Part shown: in pieces, positions 44,650 through 54,235 of the stretch
Position numbering within the stretch: position 1 is the stretch's first letter
Layout: each line of letters starts with the position of its first letter
Assembly (NCBI GenBank): GCA_041662485.1
Contig: JBAZSJ010000005.1
Span: 1 to 64,000, forward strand
DNA length: 64,000 nt
Direction of reading: 5' to 3'
Origin: Rariglobus sp041662485
GTDB taxonomy: Bacteria > Verrucomicrobiota > Verrucomicrobiia > Opitutales > Opitutaceae
Made by a program: the position numbers and the translations under genes
The notes under the pieces: generated by a model
Seen by the model: only the letters and a program-made list of their open reading frames with translations
What the model was told of the DNA's origin: nothing
Database searches by the model: none

Positions 44650-46452
44650 ATGTCCACCGGCTCCAAATCTTCCCGGTCCGCGTCTCGTCTCCCCGTTCTC
44701 GATCTGATTCTGCCTCCTCGCCGCCTGCGCCATCTCGACGGAAGCGTGCCGGCCAGGACCCAAATAAGACGGATCGCGCCGCTCTCCCCGCGCCCTGAAG
44801 CCGGCGCCTTCGAACTCGGGCTCCTGCCCGGTGGCATCGAACTGCGCGCGGCCGACGAAGCCGGATTCTTCTACGCCGAGAACACCCTCGCCAGTCTGCG
44901 GCAGCAATTCGGCACGAAGCTGCCCGCCCTCGAACTCGCCGACTGGCCGGCCTTCCCCGTGCGCGGCTTTTATCACGATGTCACCCGCGGCAAGGTGCCC
45001 ATCCTGAAAACCCTCCTCGCCCTCGCCGAGACCTGCGCCGAACACCGTCTCAACCACCTCGAACTCTACATCGAGCACACCTACGCCTTCGCACGTCACC
45101 CCGAGGTCTGGCGGGGCGCCGATCCGCTCACCGCCGACGAGATCCGCACCCTCGACGCCCATTGCGCGGAGCTGCACATCGATCTCGTTCCCTCCTTCAG
45201 CACGTTCGGGCATTTCTACACGTGGATTCACCACAAGTTTCCCGAGCTCAACGAACTCGAGCGCGACGTTTCCGGCGACCCGTTCACCTGGTGGGATCGC
45301 ATGATGCACTACACGCTCGACTGCCGCGATCCCCGCAGCCTTGACCTCGTGGCCGGAATCATCCGCGAAGTCCGCCCGCTCTTCCGATCCCGTCATTTCA
45401 ACATCTGCTGCGACGAGACCTTCGATCTGGGCAAAGGCAAAAACCGCGCGGCCGCCGCACACCTCGGCAACGGCCGTCTTTATGTCGATTTCCTGAAATC
45501 CATCATGGCCGTCGTGCGCGACTGCGACGCCATCCCCCTCTTCTGGGGCGACATCATCCGCCATCATCCCCAACTCCTTCGGGAGATTCCGCCCGAAGCC
45601 GTCGTGCTCGACTGGGATTACTCGCCGGGCCTCTCGAATACAATGGCCGCCGAGCTTCAGGCGGCCGGCCGCAAATTCTACGTCTGCGGCGGCACTTCCG
45701 GCTGGAACCGCTGGCTGCCCGACCATGCCAGCGCCCACGCCAACCTCACCCGCTACGCCCGGCACGGCCTCGCCCGCGGCGCAACCGGCATGCTCACCAC
45801 CGATTGGGGCGACAGCGGCCACATCAACACCCTCGGCCCGGTGCTCCCGCTGCTCGCCCTCGCCGGCGCCGCGGCGTGGAACCCAAACTCACCCGCGCTT
45901 CGCCGCGAGCGCTTCGACCACGCCGCCTCGCGCCTTGTGCTCGGCGACGCCACCGGACGGCTCGTGGGATTGCTCGCCCGGGCGGTCTCAGCCTCGCGCG
46001 CCGACTGGAATGCGGTGAGCCGCACCTGGCAGCCCCGCTCGCCCAACATGCCCGCCGACTGGTTCGACTCAAAAACCGGCCTGTTCAACGACATCTTCAA
46101 GCGCCCCGCCCGCGTTCACGCCGCCGCGCTTAAAAAAATCAACGCGCTCGCTCCGCGCATTGAAAAAACAATCGCCCGCGCCCAACCAACCGACCGCGTG
46201 GTCGCCGAAGAACTCCGCGTCGGTTTGCTTGGTTTGCGCGTGATGGAGGAGCTATCCCTCGTTTATCACCACCGCGCCGGAAAACTGAAAAAGCCGCCGG
46301 TCGCACCGGTCGCCGTCGCGGCGCGCGCAGCCGAACTCGACCGCCGTCTCGCCAAGGTGTGGCTGCGCCGCAACAAGCCCTCCGAGTTGCACCGCATTCG
46401 CGCGGTGCTGAAAGCCGTCATCGCCGACCTAAAAAAATCATGCATCCCCTGA
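44650..46452 (+). CDS. GH20-like glycoside hydrolase
   Basis: About 600 residues. An N-terminal GH20b-like domain (AADEAGFFYAENTLASLRQQ) precedes a barrel with RGFYHDVTRGKVPILKTLLA, LNHLELYIEHTYAFARHPEV and LVPSFSTFGHFYTWIHHKF. The Asp-Glu pair expected in GH20 is present as CCDETFDLGKG at about 252-262. No signal peptide is seen, so it is probably cytoplasmic. GH20 enzymes remove N-acetylhexosamines, but related verrucomicrobial proteins are untested and another sugar is possible. I use the ATG at 44650; an earlier frame would overlap the dehydrogenase. Its stop overlaps the next start. Confidence 0.75.
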   Translation: MSTGSKSSRSASRLPVLDLILPPRRLRHLDGSVPARTQIRRIAPLSPRPEAGAFELGLLPGGIELRAADEAGFFYAENTLASLRQQFGTKLPALELADWPAFPVRGFYHDVTRGKVPILKTLLALAETCAEHRLNHLELYIEHTYAFARHPEVWRGADPLTADEIRTLDAHCAELHIDLVPSFSTFGHFYTWIHHKFPELNELERDVSGDPFTWWDRMMHYTLDCRDPRSLDLVAGIIREVRPLFRSRHFNICCDETFDLGKGKNRAAAAHLGNGRLYVDFLKSIMAVVRDCDAIPLFWGDIIRHHPQLLREIPPEAVVLDWDYSPGLSNTMAAELQAAGRKFYVCGGTSGWNRWLPDHASAHANLTRYARHGLARGATGMLTTDWGDSGHINTLGPVLPLLALAGAAAWNPNSPALRRERFDHAASRLVLGDATGRLVGLLARAVSASRADWNAVSRTWQPRSPNMPADWFDSKTGLFNDIFKRPARVHAAALKKINALAPRIEKTIARAQPTDRVVAEELRVGLLGLRVMEELSLVYHHRAGKLKKPPVAPVAVAARAAELDRRLAKVWLRRNKPSELHRIRAVLKAVIADLKKSCIP

Positions 46453-48377
46453 ACCTTCGTCGTGACCGCCCGCAGCGCTCTCTCCGGTGGCGGGCGATCG
46501 TTCTTTGCCTCGGGCTGTTGTCCTTTCCTGCGCAGGCGGCCGACTTCAAGGTCGCCGGAATTTTCACAGACCACATGGTGCTGCAGCAGGGGAAACCCGC
46601 CGCGATCTGGGGCACCGCCGCGCCCGGAGCGCAGGTGACCGCCGAGGTAAACGGCCAGACACGCAACACCACCACCGGCGCCGATGGCCGTTGGAAATTG
46701 GTGCTGGAACCGCTGCGCGCCTCCGCCGCTCCCATTCCGTTCAAGGTCACCTGCGGAACCCAATCCGTGGCCCTCAACGATGTGCTGGTCGGCGAAGTCT
46801 GGTTCGCTTCCGGACAGTCAAACATGACGATGCCCGTGCGCGAAACCCAGAACGCGGCGGCGGAAATCGCCGCCGCCGCGCAGGAGTCGAAAATCCGCGA
46901 GTTCACCGTCATGCAGCGCTGGCCCTACGTCCAGCCGCGCGAGACCACCGATCACACGGGCTCCTGGGCCGTCGCCACGCCCCAGAAGGTCGGAGAGTTT
47001 TCCGCGACCGGCTATTATTTCGCCCGCGCCCTCGGCAAGCAACTCAACGTCCCGGTCGGCATCATTCACGCCTCGGCGGGCGGCATCGCCGCGGAAACCC
47101 TGACTCCTCCGGACGCCATCGCCGGCATTCCCTCGCTGAAATATCTGCTCGATGAACGCGGCATCGGCTACGGACGCGACGTTTCCGAGGACGAGTGGAA
47201 CCGCCGCAAACAAGCCCAGAAGGATTTCTGGAATGCCATGGAGAACCCCGCCACGAACGACCGCGACTGGGAGCGCGCGCCCATGCTGGTCACGGACAAC
47301 AAAGTGCGCGCCGCGACCTGGTTCCGCTATCACTTCACGGCCGACGATGCGTGGAAAAACAAAAAATCCGTGCTGCGCCTGCTCAAGGTCGCCGGCGTCG
47401 GCCGCATGTCCCTGAACGGAAAACAACTGTATCCCGCCGCCGGCTCCGGCATCGATGTGCTCGAATACAAACTGTCGCCGGGCGATGTGCGGACGGGCGA
47501 CAACACCGTCGCCTTCCGAATCAACGGCTATGCGCTCAACAACACCACGGCCGATGCCTGCAGCCTGACGGACGCCGATGATCGTGCGCTGGTGCTGCCC
47601 GTCCCCGCGCCGGCATTGCGCAAGTCCGAAGCCGACGGCCTGGTCCCGCCGGACAATCTTTCCCTGCTGGGAAATTTGTTCAACGGCATGGTCGCGCCCT
47701 TCACCTCGTATCAGCTGCGCGGAATCGTCTGGTATCAGGGCGAGGCCAACGTGAACAAATCCCAGGAATACCGCCTGCTCTTCCCCGCGCTCATCAAAGG
47801 CTGGCGCCAGCATTGGGGGCAGCCGGAGCTGCCATTCGTCTTCGTTCAGCTTGCCGGCTTCATGAACATTCCGGCACAGCCCACTGAAAACAGCGACTGG
47901 GCGAAACTACGGGACGCCCAGGCGAGCGCCCTCGCACTGCCCGCCACCGCCATGGCCGTCGCGCTCGATCTCGGCGACCCCAAGCTGATTCATCCGAAAA
48001 ACAAACAGGAGGTCGGACGCCGCCTCTCGCTGGCCGCTTTCTCAAAAGTTTATGGTGACAAAAGCCTCGCCGGCTCAGGGCCGGTTTATGCCTCGCATAC
48101 GGCGACGGCAGGCGAAATCAGGATCACCTTCACGGAGACGGCCGGAGGTCTCGCCTTTCGCGACGGCGCGGCGCTCAAGGGCTTCGCCATCGCGGAACAA
48201 ACCGGCGCCTTCGCGTGGGCCGACGCCCGCATCCTCGACGACAAAACGGTCGTGCTCTCAAGCGCCCAGATCAAGAATCCCTCCCGCGTGCTTTATGGCT
48301 GGTCCAGCAACTCCGACTGCAACCTGATCAACAAGGCGGGCCTCCCCGCCGCGCCTTTCCGCACGGAGATGAAATAA
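46440..48377 (+). CDS. Sialate O-acetylesterase-like (SASA) esterase 2
   Basis: About 645 residues with a signal peptide (AIVLCLGLLSFPAQA). The SASA blocks are present: FTDHMVLQQGKPAAIWGTA, VWFASGQSNMTMPV at about 120-133, a central jelly-roll (YHFTADDAWKNKKSVLRLL) and IHPKNKQEVGRRLSLAAF near 517-534. The enzyme is exported and probably removes acetyl groups from extracellular or periplasmic oligosaccharides. Its start codon lies 13 bp inside the GH20-like gene. It is the last gene of the plus-strand operon and ends 8 bp from the convergent esterase gene. Confidence 0.9.
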   Translation: MHPLNLRRDRPQRSLRWRAIVLCLGLLSFPAQAADFKVAGIFTDHMVLQQGKPAAIWGTAAPGAQVTAEVNGQTRNTTTGADGRWKLVLEPLRASAAPIPFKVTCGTQSVALNDVLVGEVWFASGQSNMTMPVRETQNAAAEIAAAAQESKIREFTVMQRWPYVQPRETTDHTGSWAVATPQKVGEFSATGYYFARALGKQLNVPVGIIHASAGGIAAETLTPPDAIAGIPSLKYLLDERGIGYGRDVSEDEWNRRKQAQKDFWNAMENPATNDRDWERAPMLVTDNKVRAATWFRYHFTADDAWKNKKSVLRLLKVAGVGRMSLNGKQLYPAAGSGIDVLEYKLSPGDVRTGDNTVAFRINGYALNNTTADACSLTDADDRALVLPVPAPALRKSEADGLVPPDNLSLLGNLFNGMVAPFTSYQLRGIVWYQGEANVNKSQEYRLLFPALIKGWRQHWGQPELPFVFVQLAGFMNIPAQPTENSDWAKLRDAQASALALPATAMAVALDLGDPKLIHPKNKQEVGRRLSLAAFSKVYGDKSLAGSGPVYASHTATAGEIRITFTETAGGLAFRDGAALKGFAIAEQTGAFAWADARILDDKTVVLSSAQIKNPSRVLYGWSSNSDCNLINKAGLPAAPFRTEMK

Positions 48378-48385
48378 CCAAGAGA

Positions 48386-49309
48386 CTACGGTTGTCGCTT
48401 GGTGTTTTCCCCGAGGAATTTCAACGTGATCGCCGTGAGATCCATCTCGTCGGAATCAAAGTTGAAGGCGTGTTTCGTCGCCTTCTCCAAGGTGACAAAC
48501 TCAAAGGGCACGCCCAGCTCCTTGAGTTTGGAGGAGAGTTCTTCCGACTGCTTATAGGTCACGCCGGGATCGTTGCGTCCGTGCACGATCAGCGTGGGCG
48601 GCGAGTCCTTCGTGAGGTAGGTGACCGGGCTGTAACGGCGCAGCAGCGCGGTCTTCACCTCGGCGGGATCGTTCTGACCCTTGAGAAAGCTCCAGCCGCC
48701 CCACGCGGGGAAAGTCTCGAAATTGGCGACGCCGTAGAAGTCCACGATGCACCTCACGCGAGGCGACACTTTAGGATAGAGCCTCCCCTCGCCCAGCGTT
48801 GACGAGTCCGCGTCATAGCCGGCAAGCAGCGCGAGCTGGCCGCCCGCCGAGTCGCCCGCCACGGCGATGCGCTCGGGATCAACGCCATACTCCTTCGCGT
48901 GCATGCGCACGAAGCTGATCGCATCCAGGCAATCGAGGATGTTCTGCGGACCGCCGCGCTTCGTGCACACCTTCTTCCCGTCGATCTCTGCAAACTCGTT
49001 GAGCTGATACTCCGGACAAAACACCGCGTAGCCGGCGGGAACTGCACGTTTCACAAACTCTACCGGATAGCCCCAGATCTTTTTTCCGCCCGACCAGCCG
49101 CCGCCGTGGATGACGACCACCGCCGGCCTCATCGTCTCGTTGTTGGCCGGAAGATAGACGTCCATCTTCTGAGGACGCTCCGCAGCAAGAAACGTCACGT
49201 CACTGTGTGTAGGCGCGATGGCTGGCAATGCGGCGGCGGCCGCACGGACCGAGCATGCAAAGATCAACCCGACCGATAAAAAAACGAAGGGTATGCGCAT
49301 AAAAATCAT
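48386..49309 (-). CDS. Secreted alpha/beta-hydrolase esterase
   Basis: About 307 residues with a signal peptide (IPFVFLSVGLIFACSVRAAA). The oxyanion motif VVIHGGGWSGG is at about 66-76, the nucleophile elbow AVAGDSAGGQLAL at about 148-160, an Asp in VHGRNDPGV and the catalytic His in KATKHAFNF. This pattern matches hormone-sensitive-lipase/BD-FAE type carbohydrate esterases that remove acetyl or feruloyl groups from plant polysaccharide. The ATG at 49309 overlaps the stop of the SASA gene (ATGA). It is the last gene of the nine-gene operon. Confidence 0.85.
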   Translation of the reverse strand: MIFMRIPFVFLSVGLIFACSVRAAAAALPAIAPTHSDVTFLAAERPQKMDVYLPANNETMRPAVVVIHGGGWSGGKKIWGYPVEFVKRAVPAGYAVFCPEYQLNEFAEIDGKKVCTKRGGPQNILDCLDAISFVRMHAKEYGVDPERIAVAGDSAGGQLALLAGYDADSSTLGEGRLYPKVSPRVRCIVDFYGVANFETFPAWGGWSFLKGQNDPAEVKTALLRRYSPVTYLTKDSPPTLIVHGRNDPGVTYKQSEELSSKLKELGVPFEFVTLEKATKHAFNFDSDEMDLTAITLKFLGENTKRQP

Positions 49310-50895
49310 TTCCAGTCGTCGGTTTGAAAGCCCCCGGCGGGCAGGCCGTCTCGGTTGAACAGGTTGGCCCACGCAAACGGCCAATAGCGGGCCGCGACCG
49401 GCGCAGGCACCGCCGGACTCGACAACACGACGGTATCGCCATCGATGACCGCGTCCGCCCACTGAAATTTCTTGTCCGCACCGGCGATCGCGAAGCCTTG
49501 CAGTTTCTGGTTCGCGGGAACCGTCAGGCCTTTCCCGACATGGGTGTAGAAAATCCGGACCTTGCCACCTTCCACTTTAAACGACGCAAAAACCGGCCCG
49601 TAATATTCAAGCGGCCGCCCGTAAACCGCGCCCAACGCGACACGGCTCGCCCGCGTGGCGTAGCCGGATTTGTTGATCGGATGAACGCCCGGCACCAAGT
49701 CGGTCGTGATCGAAAGCCAGGTGTTCGCGGGATTCGTGCTGCTGTAACCTTCTGCGGATTGATAGCCGCGCGCGGGCGGTTCTTTTGGCAACGCCTCAAA
49801 GGCCTTCGCGCCCAAATTGACCGGATCTTCCGGATTCAAGGCGCAGCCTCCGCCGTTTTGCTTCTGCACATAGATCCACGGAAAATCACCCTGCCCCCAG
49901 TCCTTGCGCCAGGACCGGATGAGCGCCGGCATCACCAAGGTTTGCCCGATGCCATGCTGAAGCCCCGAGTAGCTCTCTCCCTGATCCCACAGAACGCCGC
50001 GGATGGCATAGGAGATCATCGGGCGAACGATCAGCTCGAATTGCGCGCCGGTCTTGGCGTCGGCGGCGCGTGCAGGGGGCTTGGGTTCCGGATACTTTTT
50101 GCGAATAGCGGCGGTGCTCGCGGCGTCCGCCGGAGCGGCGGCGAGCGCGGCTTCGAGATCTGTTTTCCACTTCGCCAGCGCGGCGTCGTATCTTTTCTGC
50201 TGAACATCCAAAGGGTTCGCCTGATCCCATTTGGTAACCGCCGCCTGAATGTCCGTATCCGCGTTAAACCCCTCCTGACTGATAAAGACGGCCGAAGCCA
50301 TGCCTCCCTTGGCTGCTTGAATCACACCGACGGGCACGCCGAGTTCTCTTTGCAACATCACCCCGAAATAATACAGCTGCGCGGAAAAACGGGGCACGGT
50401 TTGTTCGGCGTAACTCGCCTTGTCGTCGGGCCTGGCTTCCTTCCATCCGTTTTTGCGGGGGAGATGAAACAGGCGCAGCTGCGGATGGTTTTCCCCGCTG
50501 GCCGCCTTGAGCACCGGATCCTGCGCCACATACATGGTCACCGGGCTGTCGATGTTCGACTGGCCTGAGCCGACCCAGACTTCGCCCACCAGCACATCGG
50601 TCAGCGTAAGCGTGTTGGTGCCGGCAACCGTGAGCGTGGCCGGTTCACCCAACGCGAACGGATCGAGTTTCACCCGCCACTTGCCCTGCGCGTCCGCCAC
50701 GGTGGTTTTCTTCTGCTCGCGGAAGGTGACCGTGATTTTTTCCGCCGGATCGGCCGTGCCCCATACCGGCACGGGCATTTCCCTCTGCAGCACCATATGG
50801 CTGCCGAACATTTCCGAGAGCGCAACCGCGGCCCTCGCCTCGACGAAACCTAGGCATGCGCAGAGAACAGATAGAGATCGGATGAGGGTGAACAT
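49306..50895 (-). CDS. Sialate O-acetylesterase-like (SASA) esterase 3
   Basis: This 529-residue exported protein (signal MFTLIRSLSVLCACLGFVEA) has SASA motifs FGSHMVLQREMPVPVWG and VWVGSGQSNIDSPV at about 106-119. It is shorter than the other two copies because it lacks the inserted jelly-roll domain. The C-terminal block GVHPINKSGYATRASR carries the His. The copies are diverged enough to suggest different acetylated substrates. It lies 18 bp downstream of the GH32-like gene and is translationally coupled to the esterase that follows. Confidence 0.88.
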   Translation of the reverse strand: MFTLIRSLSVLCACLGFVEARAAVALSEMFGSHMVLQREMPVPVWGTADPAEKITVTFREQKKTTVADAQGKWRVKLDPFALGEPATLTVAGTNTLTLTDVLVGEVWVGSGQSNIDSPVTMYVAQDPVLKAASGENHPQLRLFHLPRKNGWKEARPDDKASYAEQTVPRFSAQLYYFGVMLQRELGVPVGVIQAAKGGMASAVFISQEGFNADTDIQAAVTKWDQANPLDVQQKRYDAALAKWKTDLEAALAAAPADAASTAAIRKKYPEPKPPARAADAKTGAQFELIVRPMISYAIRGVLWDQGESYSGLQHGIGQTLVMPALIRSWRKDWGQGDFPWIYVQKQNGGGCALNPEDPVNLGAKAFEALPKEPPARGYQSAEGYSSTNPANTWLSITTDLVPGVHPINKSGYATRASRVALGAVYGRPLEYYGPVFASFKVEGGKVRIFYTHVGKGLTVPANQKLQGFAIAGADKKFQWADAVIDGDTVVLSSPAVPAPVAARYWPFAWANLFNRDGLPAGGFQTDDWK

Positions 50896-50913
50896 GGGGT
50901 TGTTTGAAAAATA

Positions 50914-53139
50914 TCAGCGCGTGACGGGTCGCACCGTGGGCTCGGAGAATTGCACGCTTCCGCTGATCGCGACCAATTCGATGCGGTGCCCCGTGAGGCC
51001 GCGGCGGCGGGTGATCATCGTGCGGCGGCCGTCAATCTCGGCGTCAATGATGACGCTGCCGCTCTTGCGGTCCTGGATGAAGAGCACGCGAATGCGATGC
51101 GGCCGGTCGAGGCCCGCGATATCGGTGATCGCAAAGTCGCCGCCGTGGAAAGGCAGGTTCTTGCTCTTTTGATTGAAGACCGGTTTATGGCCATCCTCGG
51201 TGGCAAAGATCGTCCGCACGTCCGGCACTTCGGGTGCCGGCTTGCCCTGCGCCGGTGTTCCCCACTGCGCCCGCTGTCGGGCGGGTTCGACACGCAGCTC
51301 GCAGCCGTCCTTGAGATCGCCGCTGCCACCGAGCACGACGGAGTAGACTCCGGCGGAAGCATCCACCTCGGCCTCAAACAGAAATTCGTCAGGCAGGTTG
51401 TCCGCCGAGATGGAGACGGACTTCCCTTGGTCGGCGTGCAACGTAGCTCCGGGGGTTCCGCTCCATTTCAAAGCGAGGGAGGGACCGGTTAGCGGCATGC
51501 CTTCAGGCAACCACGACAACGTGAGATTGCCGTCGGGCTCTTGATGCAGCTCGCGCAACACCAGACAACCCGCCCAGCGGTCCAAATCCTCCAGCCATCC
51601 CGCGAGAATCCGCCGCCCCGTCGTCGCCTCGGCGACCATCGGCACCCACAGGCCGTCGTAAACATCCCAGCGCGGCACGGTCACCTTGCCCGGCGGACGC
51701 GGATGCATCGGAGGCGCGCCCTTGAGCCGCCACTTGAAGTAACCCGCCAACTTTTGAGCCGTCGCCTTTCCCTCGTCGCTATCCTGATCCCAGTAAGGCC
51801 CTGCAAAGTCCTTCGACATCCAGAAACCGGTGCGTCCACCGAGGATGTAATGCCACCCGTTCCAAGCGAGGTGGGAGAAGCATTCGGTCGAGTTGCGCAT
51901 CGGCGCCCCCTCGTTGAACGGCACGATGAAGTTGTCGACCGCCGTCCAATGGAGAAGGTCGTCTGAATGATAAAGTCCGTCGGCCCCATAGCCCGCGAAC
52001 ATCGCAAAACCGCCGCGCGGATCCGGAACCACGCTGGGGTTTTGCGCCGGGTGAACCAGCAGGCGGTCCTTGCGGAAGTGAATCCCGTCGTCGCTGCTCG
52101 CGATGGCGGTGCCGATCGGCGGTCCGGACAGACTGTCAAAGGGCTGCGGTTCGTTTCCCTTTAAGGTGGCGACCGCCGCTGGCTCGACGATGCGGTCGGT
52201 GTGCATGCCGTAGAGCAGGAACCACCGGCCATTATATTTTACCATGTTGCCGGTCCCCAGGGTCTCCCAAGGCTCGGTGATGGGCACTGCCATGGGATGC
52301 ACCGACCATGTTTTGAGATCGGTCGTGCTCAGATGGGCGATCTGGTGAGCCCCGCTGTTCTTGCTGGCCCCGTGACGACGGTCGCTCAGATACATCAGGT
52401 GCAGGCGGTCTCCGTCGTTATAAAACATCGTGTCACCTGCCCAGCGGTTGTGCCCGGGCGGCGACCAATACTGAAACTCGCGCGCGGTGAGTTCACCGCT
52501 CTCGAATCCGGGCGTGGGCCGGACTCCGGCAACCGCATCGTCGAGCCACGTTTTCCAGACGGAAGCTTCCGCCACGTTGGCGCCGGGGGAAAAATCCACG
52601 ATGGGCCTCGCCGGCCCTCCACAGGGCCACTCTTCGTCCACGATCTGTCCGTCCACGACAATATCCGCCTTGCCCGGACGCATGCGCACGAGGATGCGCT
52701 GCGGCTTGGGACCGAGCAGCGCCACCGGAACGCCGACCCGCACCTGCTTCTTCATGCTGGCGCGATACGGCGGCGCGATGGCGACATCCATCACAGCCTC
52801 CAACACGAGCACGGTGCCATCGGGACCTGCCCAGCGGAGATAATTTTGCTGGGGATCGTCCCACCACGTCATGGCCGGGTCCTTGCCGGCACGGCGCAGC
52901 TCAAGACTCACCACCGATTTGCCCGCGGCATCGCGCAACGCCAGCAACCGGCCGGGTTGGTCAAACCCCTGCGCCCCGACTTGGAACGCGAGTGTCAGCG
53001 CATCACCCGTCAGCCCTGCGATCGGCGCAATCACCGCCTCGTCACCGGTGCGCGTGTAGTGAAAGTCCGCGCGCGGATCCGGTTCGGCGGCGCCAAGCAA
53101 GGATGCGAATGTCATGAGCAGCACTGGTTTTCTGATCAT
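50914..53139 (-). CDS. Secreted GH32-like five-bladed propeller enzyme
   Basis: This 741-residue protein has a short signal (LLMTFASLLGA). An N-terminal LamG-like domain of about 200 residues precedes a five-bladed propeller and a C-terminal sandwich, the layout of clan GH-J (GH32/68). The usual WMNDPNG motif is replaced by RWAGDTMFYNDGDRL at about 234-248, RDP by VVPDPRGG, and EC by STECFSHLAWNGW at about 416-428. The block RRILAGWLEDLDRWAGCLVL resembles the GH32 GWM...PREL region. I infer a hydrolase on a non-fructan substrate. It sits between the CE2 and SASA genes. Confidence 0.65.
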   Translation of the reverse strand: MIRKPVLLMTFASLLGAAEPDPRADFHYTRTGDEAVIAPIAGLTGDALTLAFQVGAQGFDQPGRLLALRDAAGKSVVSLELRRAGKDPAMTWWDDPQQNYLRWAGPDGTVLVLEAVMDVAIAPPYRASMKKQVRVGVPVALLGPKPQRILVRMRPGKADIVVDGQIVDEEWPCGGPARPIVDFSPGANVAEASVWKTWLDDAVAGVRPTPGFESGELTAREFQYWSPPGHNRWAGDTMFYNDGDRLHLMYLSDRRHGASKNSGAHQIAHLSTTDLKTWSVHPMAVPITEPWETLGTGNMVKYNGRWFLLYGMHTDRIVEPAAVATLKGNEPQPFDSLSGPPIGTAIASSDDGIHFRKDRLLVHPAQNPSVVPDPRGGFAMFAGYGADGLYHSDDLLHWTAVDNFIVPFNEGAPMRNSTECFSHLAWNGWHYILGGRTGFWMSKDFAGPYWDQDSDEGKATAQKLAGYFKWRLKGAPPMHPRPPGKVTVPRWDVYDGLWVPMVAEATTGRRILAGWLEDLDRWAGCLVLRELHQEPDGNLTLSWLPEGMPLTGPSLALKWSGTPGATLHADQGKSVSISADNLPDEFLFEAEVDASAGVYSVVLGGSGDLKDGCELRVEPARQRAQWGTPAQGKPAPEVPDVRTIFATEDGHKPVFNQKSKNLPFHGGDFAITDIAGLDRPHRIRVLFIQDRKSGSVIIDAEIDGRRTMITRRRGLTGHRIELVAISGSVQFSEPTVRPVTR

Positions 53140-53154
53140 GACGTTTTTCGAGTC

Positions 53155-54228
53155 TTACCAGCCGAGATCCTTCTTCAGCGTGGCCGTGAGTTGAGCACCC
53201 ATGAGCGCATGGGTCTTCAGATTGGGATGCCAGTCGGCTCCGTAGCCGTTCTCGGGTTTCTGAACGCCGAAATCCAGGAAGCGCACCGGTGCGCCGCCGG
53301 CCGCGTTGGCCTGCTCAATGACCTTCGGAAAATAACCCAGGATGGTCGTGCGCGGCTTACGGGCGGCGGGCCAGTCGCTGATCATCGGCCCGAGCACGCA
53401 GTAGATCGGCGCGCGCGGATAACGGGCACGGATTTGCCGGATGAACCCGACGTAGGCCGCCACCCAGCCGGCCTCCTCAGGATTTTCCTTCGCGTTGAAA
53501 TCATTCGTGCCGAGATTGATCACCACCACATCGGGCGTCCAGGCGGTGAAGTCCCACTTTTTCTCCGTCGGCGCGGGCAACACGCGGTCGTAATAATCCA
53601 GAATGCTGTTGTTGGGCCACAGCTTCTTTCCCGACCAGGCGACGCACACGTAATCCGCTCCTACTTCGCGGGCGGCAAGCGCGCCGTAAGTCATCCAGGC
53701 GTTTTCGGTCGAGGGTGAAAAATGGATTTCCTTGGCGGCAGCCTCGTTGCCGTAACCGCAGCTGATGGAGTCGCCGATCACCTCGATGCGGCGCGAACGC
53801 GTCGGCGTCGGCAGCAGCTTCGCGCTGTCGTCGATCTGGAAACCCAGAACCTGCGTGACTCCGACAGATGCCTCCGTGCGCTTGACCAGCTCCACAGTGT
53901 GACGCCCGGCCGGCAAGTCGGCGACGACCGGATAAACGTGTTCGCCTTTTTGGAGTTCGAGCACGCTCGTCGGCGCACCGTCGACGATGACCTGCCAGAA
54001 GTTCTTCCCGCTTTCATTGAGCTTCACGCTCACGGAGCCGCCGCTCACCGTCAGCGCAACCGAGCTGGCCGACCATGCGCAGCGCGGGCCCGCCGCGTCG
54101 GCGCGGTCAAAGCGGCCGGTGTAGCGCACCTGCGGGTCGGTGGCGGCCACGTCGGCGGCGCGGGTCGCCAGCGGAGCAAGCAAGGCGACGGATAAAAAAA
54201 GAGGATACAGGACTGAGGACGGCTTCAT
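53155..54228 (-). CDS. CE2-like acetylesterase
   Basis: This 357-residue exported protein (signal VLYPLFLSVALLAPLATRA) has the two-domain CE2 layout. A jelly-roll at about 30-140 contains FWQVIVDGAPTSVLELQKG. An SGNH domain then shows IEVIGDSISCGYGNEA at about 148-163 with the nucleophile Ser, INLGTNDFNAKENPEE with the Gly-x-Asn block, and GADWHPNLKTHALMG at about 330-344 with the Asp-His pair. CE2 enzymes deacetylate plant polysaccharides and can bind beta-glucan. The spacing is 7 bp from the upstream deacetylase and 15 bp to the downstream gene. Confidence 0.88.
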   Translation of the reverse strand: MKPSSVLYPLFLSVALLAPLATRAADVAATDPQVRYTGRFDRADAAGPRCAWSASSVALTVSGGSVSVKLNESGKNFWQVIVDGAPTSVLELQKGEHVYPVVADLPAGRHTVELVKRTEASVGVTQVLGFQIDDSAKLLPTPTRSRRIEVIGDSISCGYGNEAAAKEIHFSPSTENAWMTYGALAAREVGADYVCVAWSGKKLWPNNSILDYYDRVLPAPTEKKWDFTAWTPDVVVINLGTNDFNAKENPEEAGWVAAYVGFIRQIRARYPRAPIYCVLGPMISDWPAARKPRTTILGYFPKVIEQANAAGGAPVRFLDFGVQKPENGYGADWHPNLKTHALMGAQLTATLKKDLGW

Positions 54229-54235
54229 GGGTAAT

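Noticed and set aside
48378..48420. Bidirectional terminator between the convergent operons
   Set aside because: Only a weak 6-7 bp stem (accaag/cttggt) lies past the plus-strand stop, with a long loop; not enough to call.
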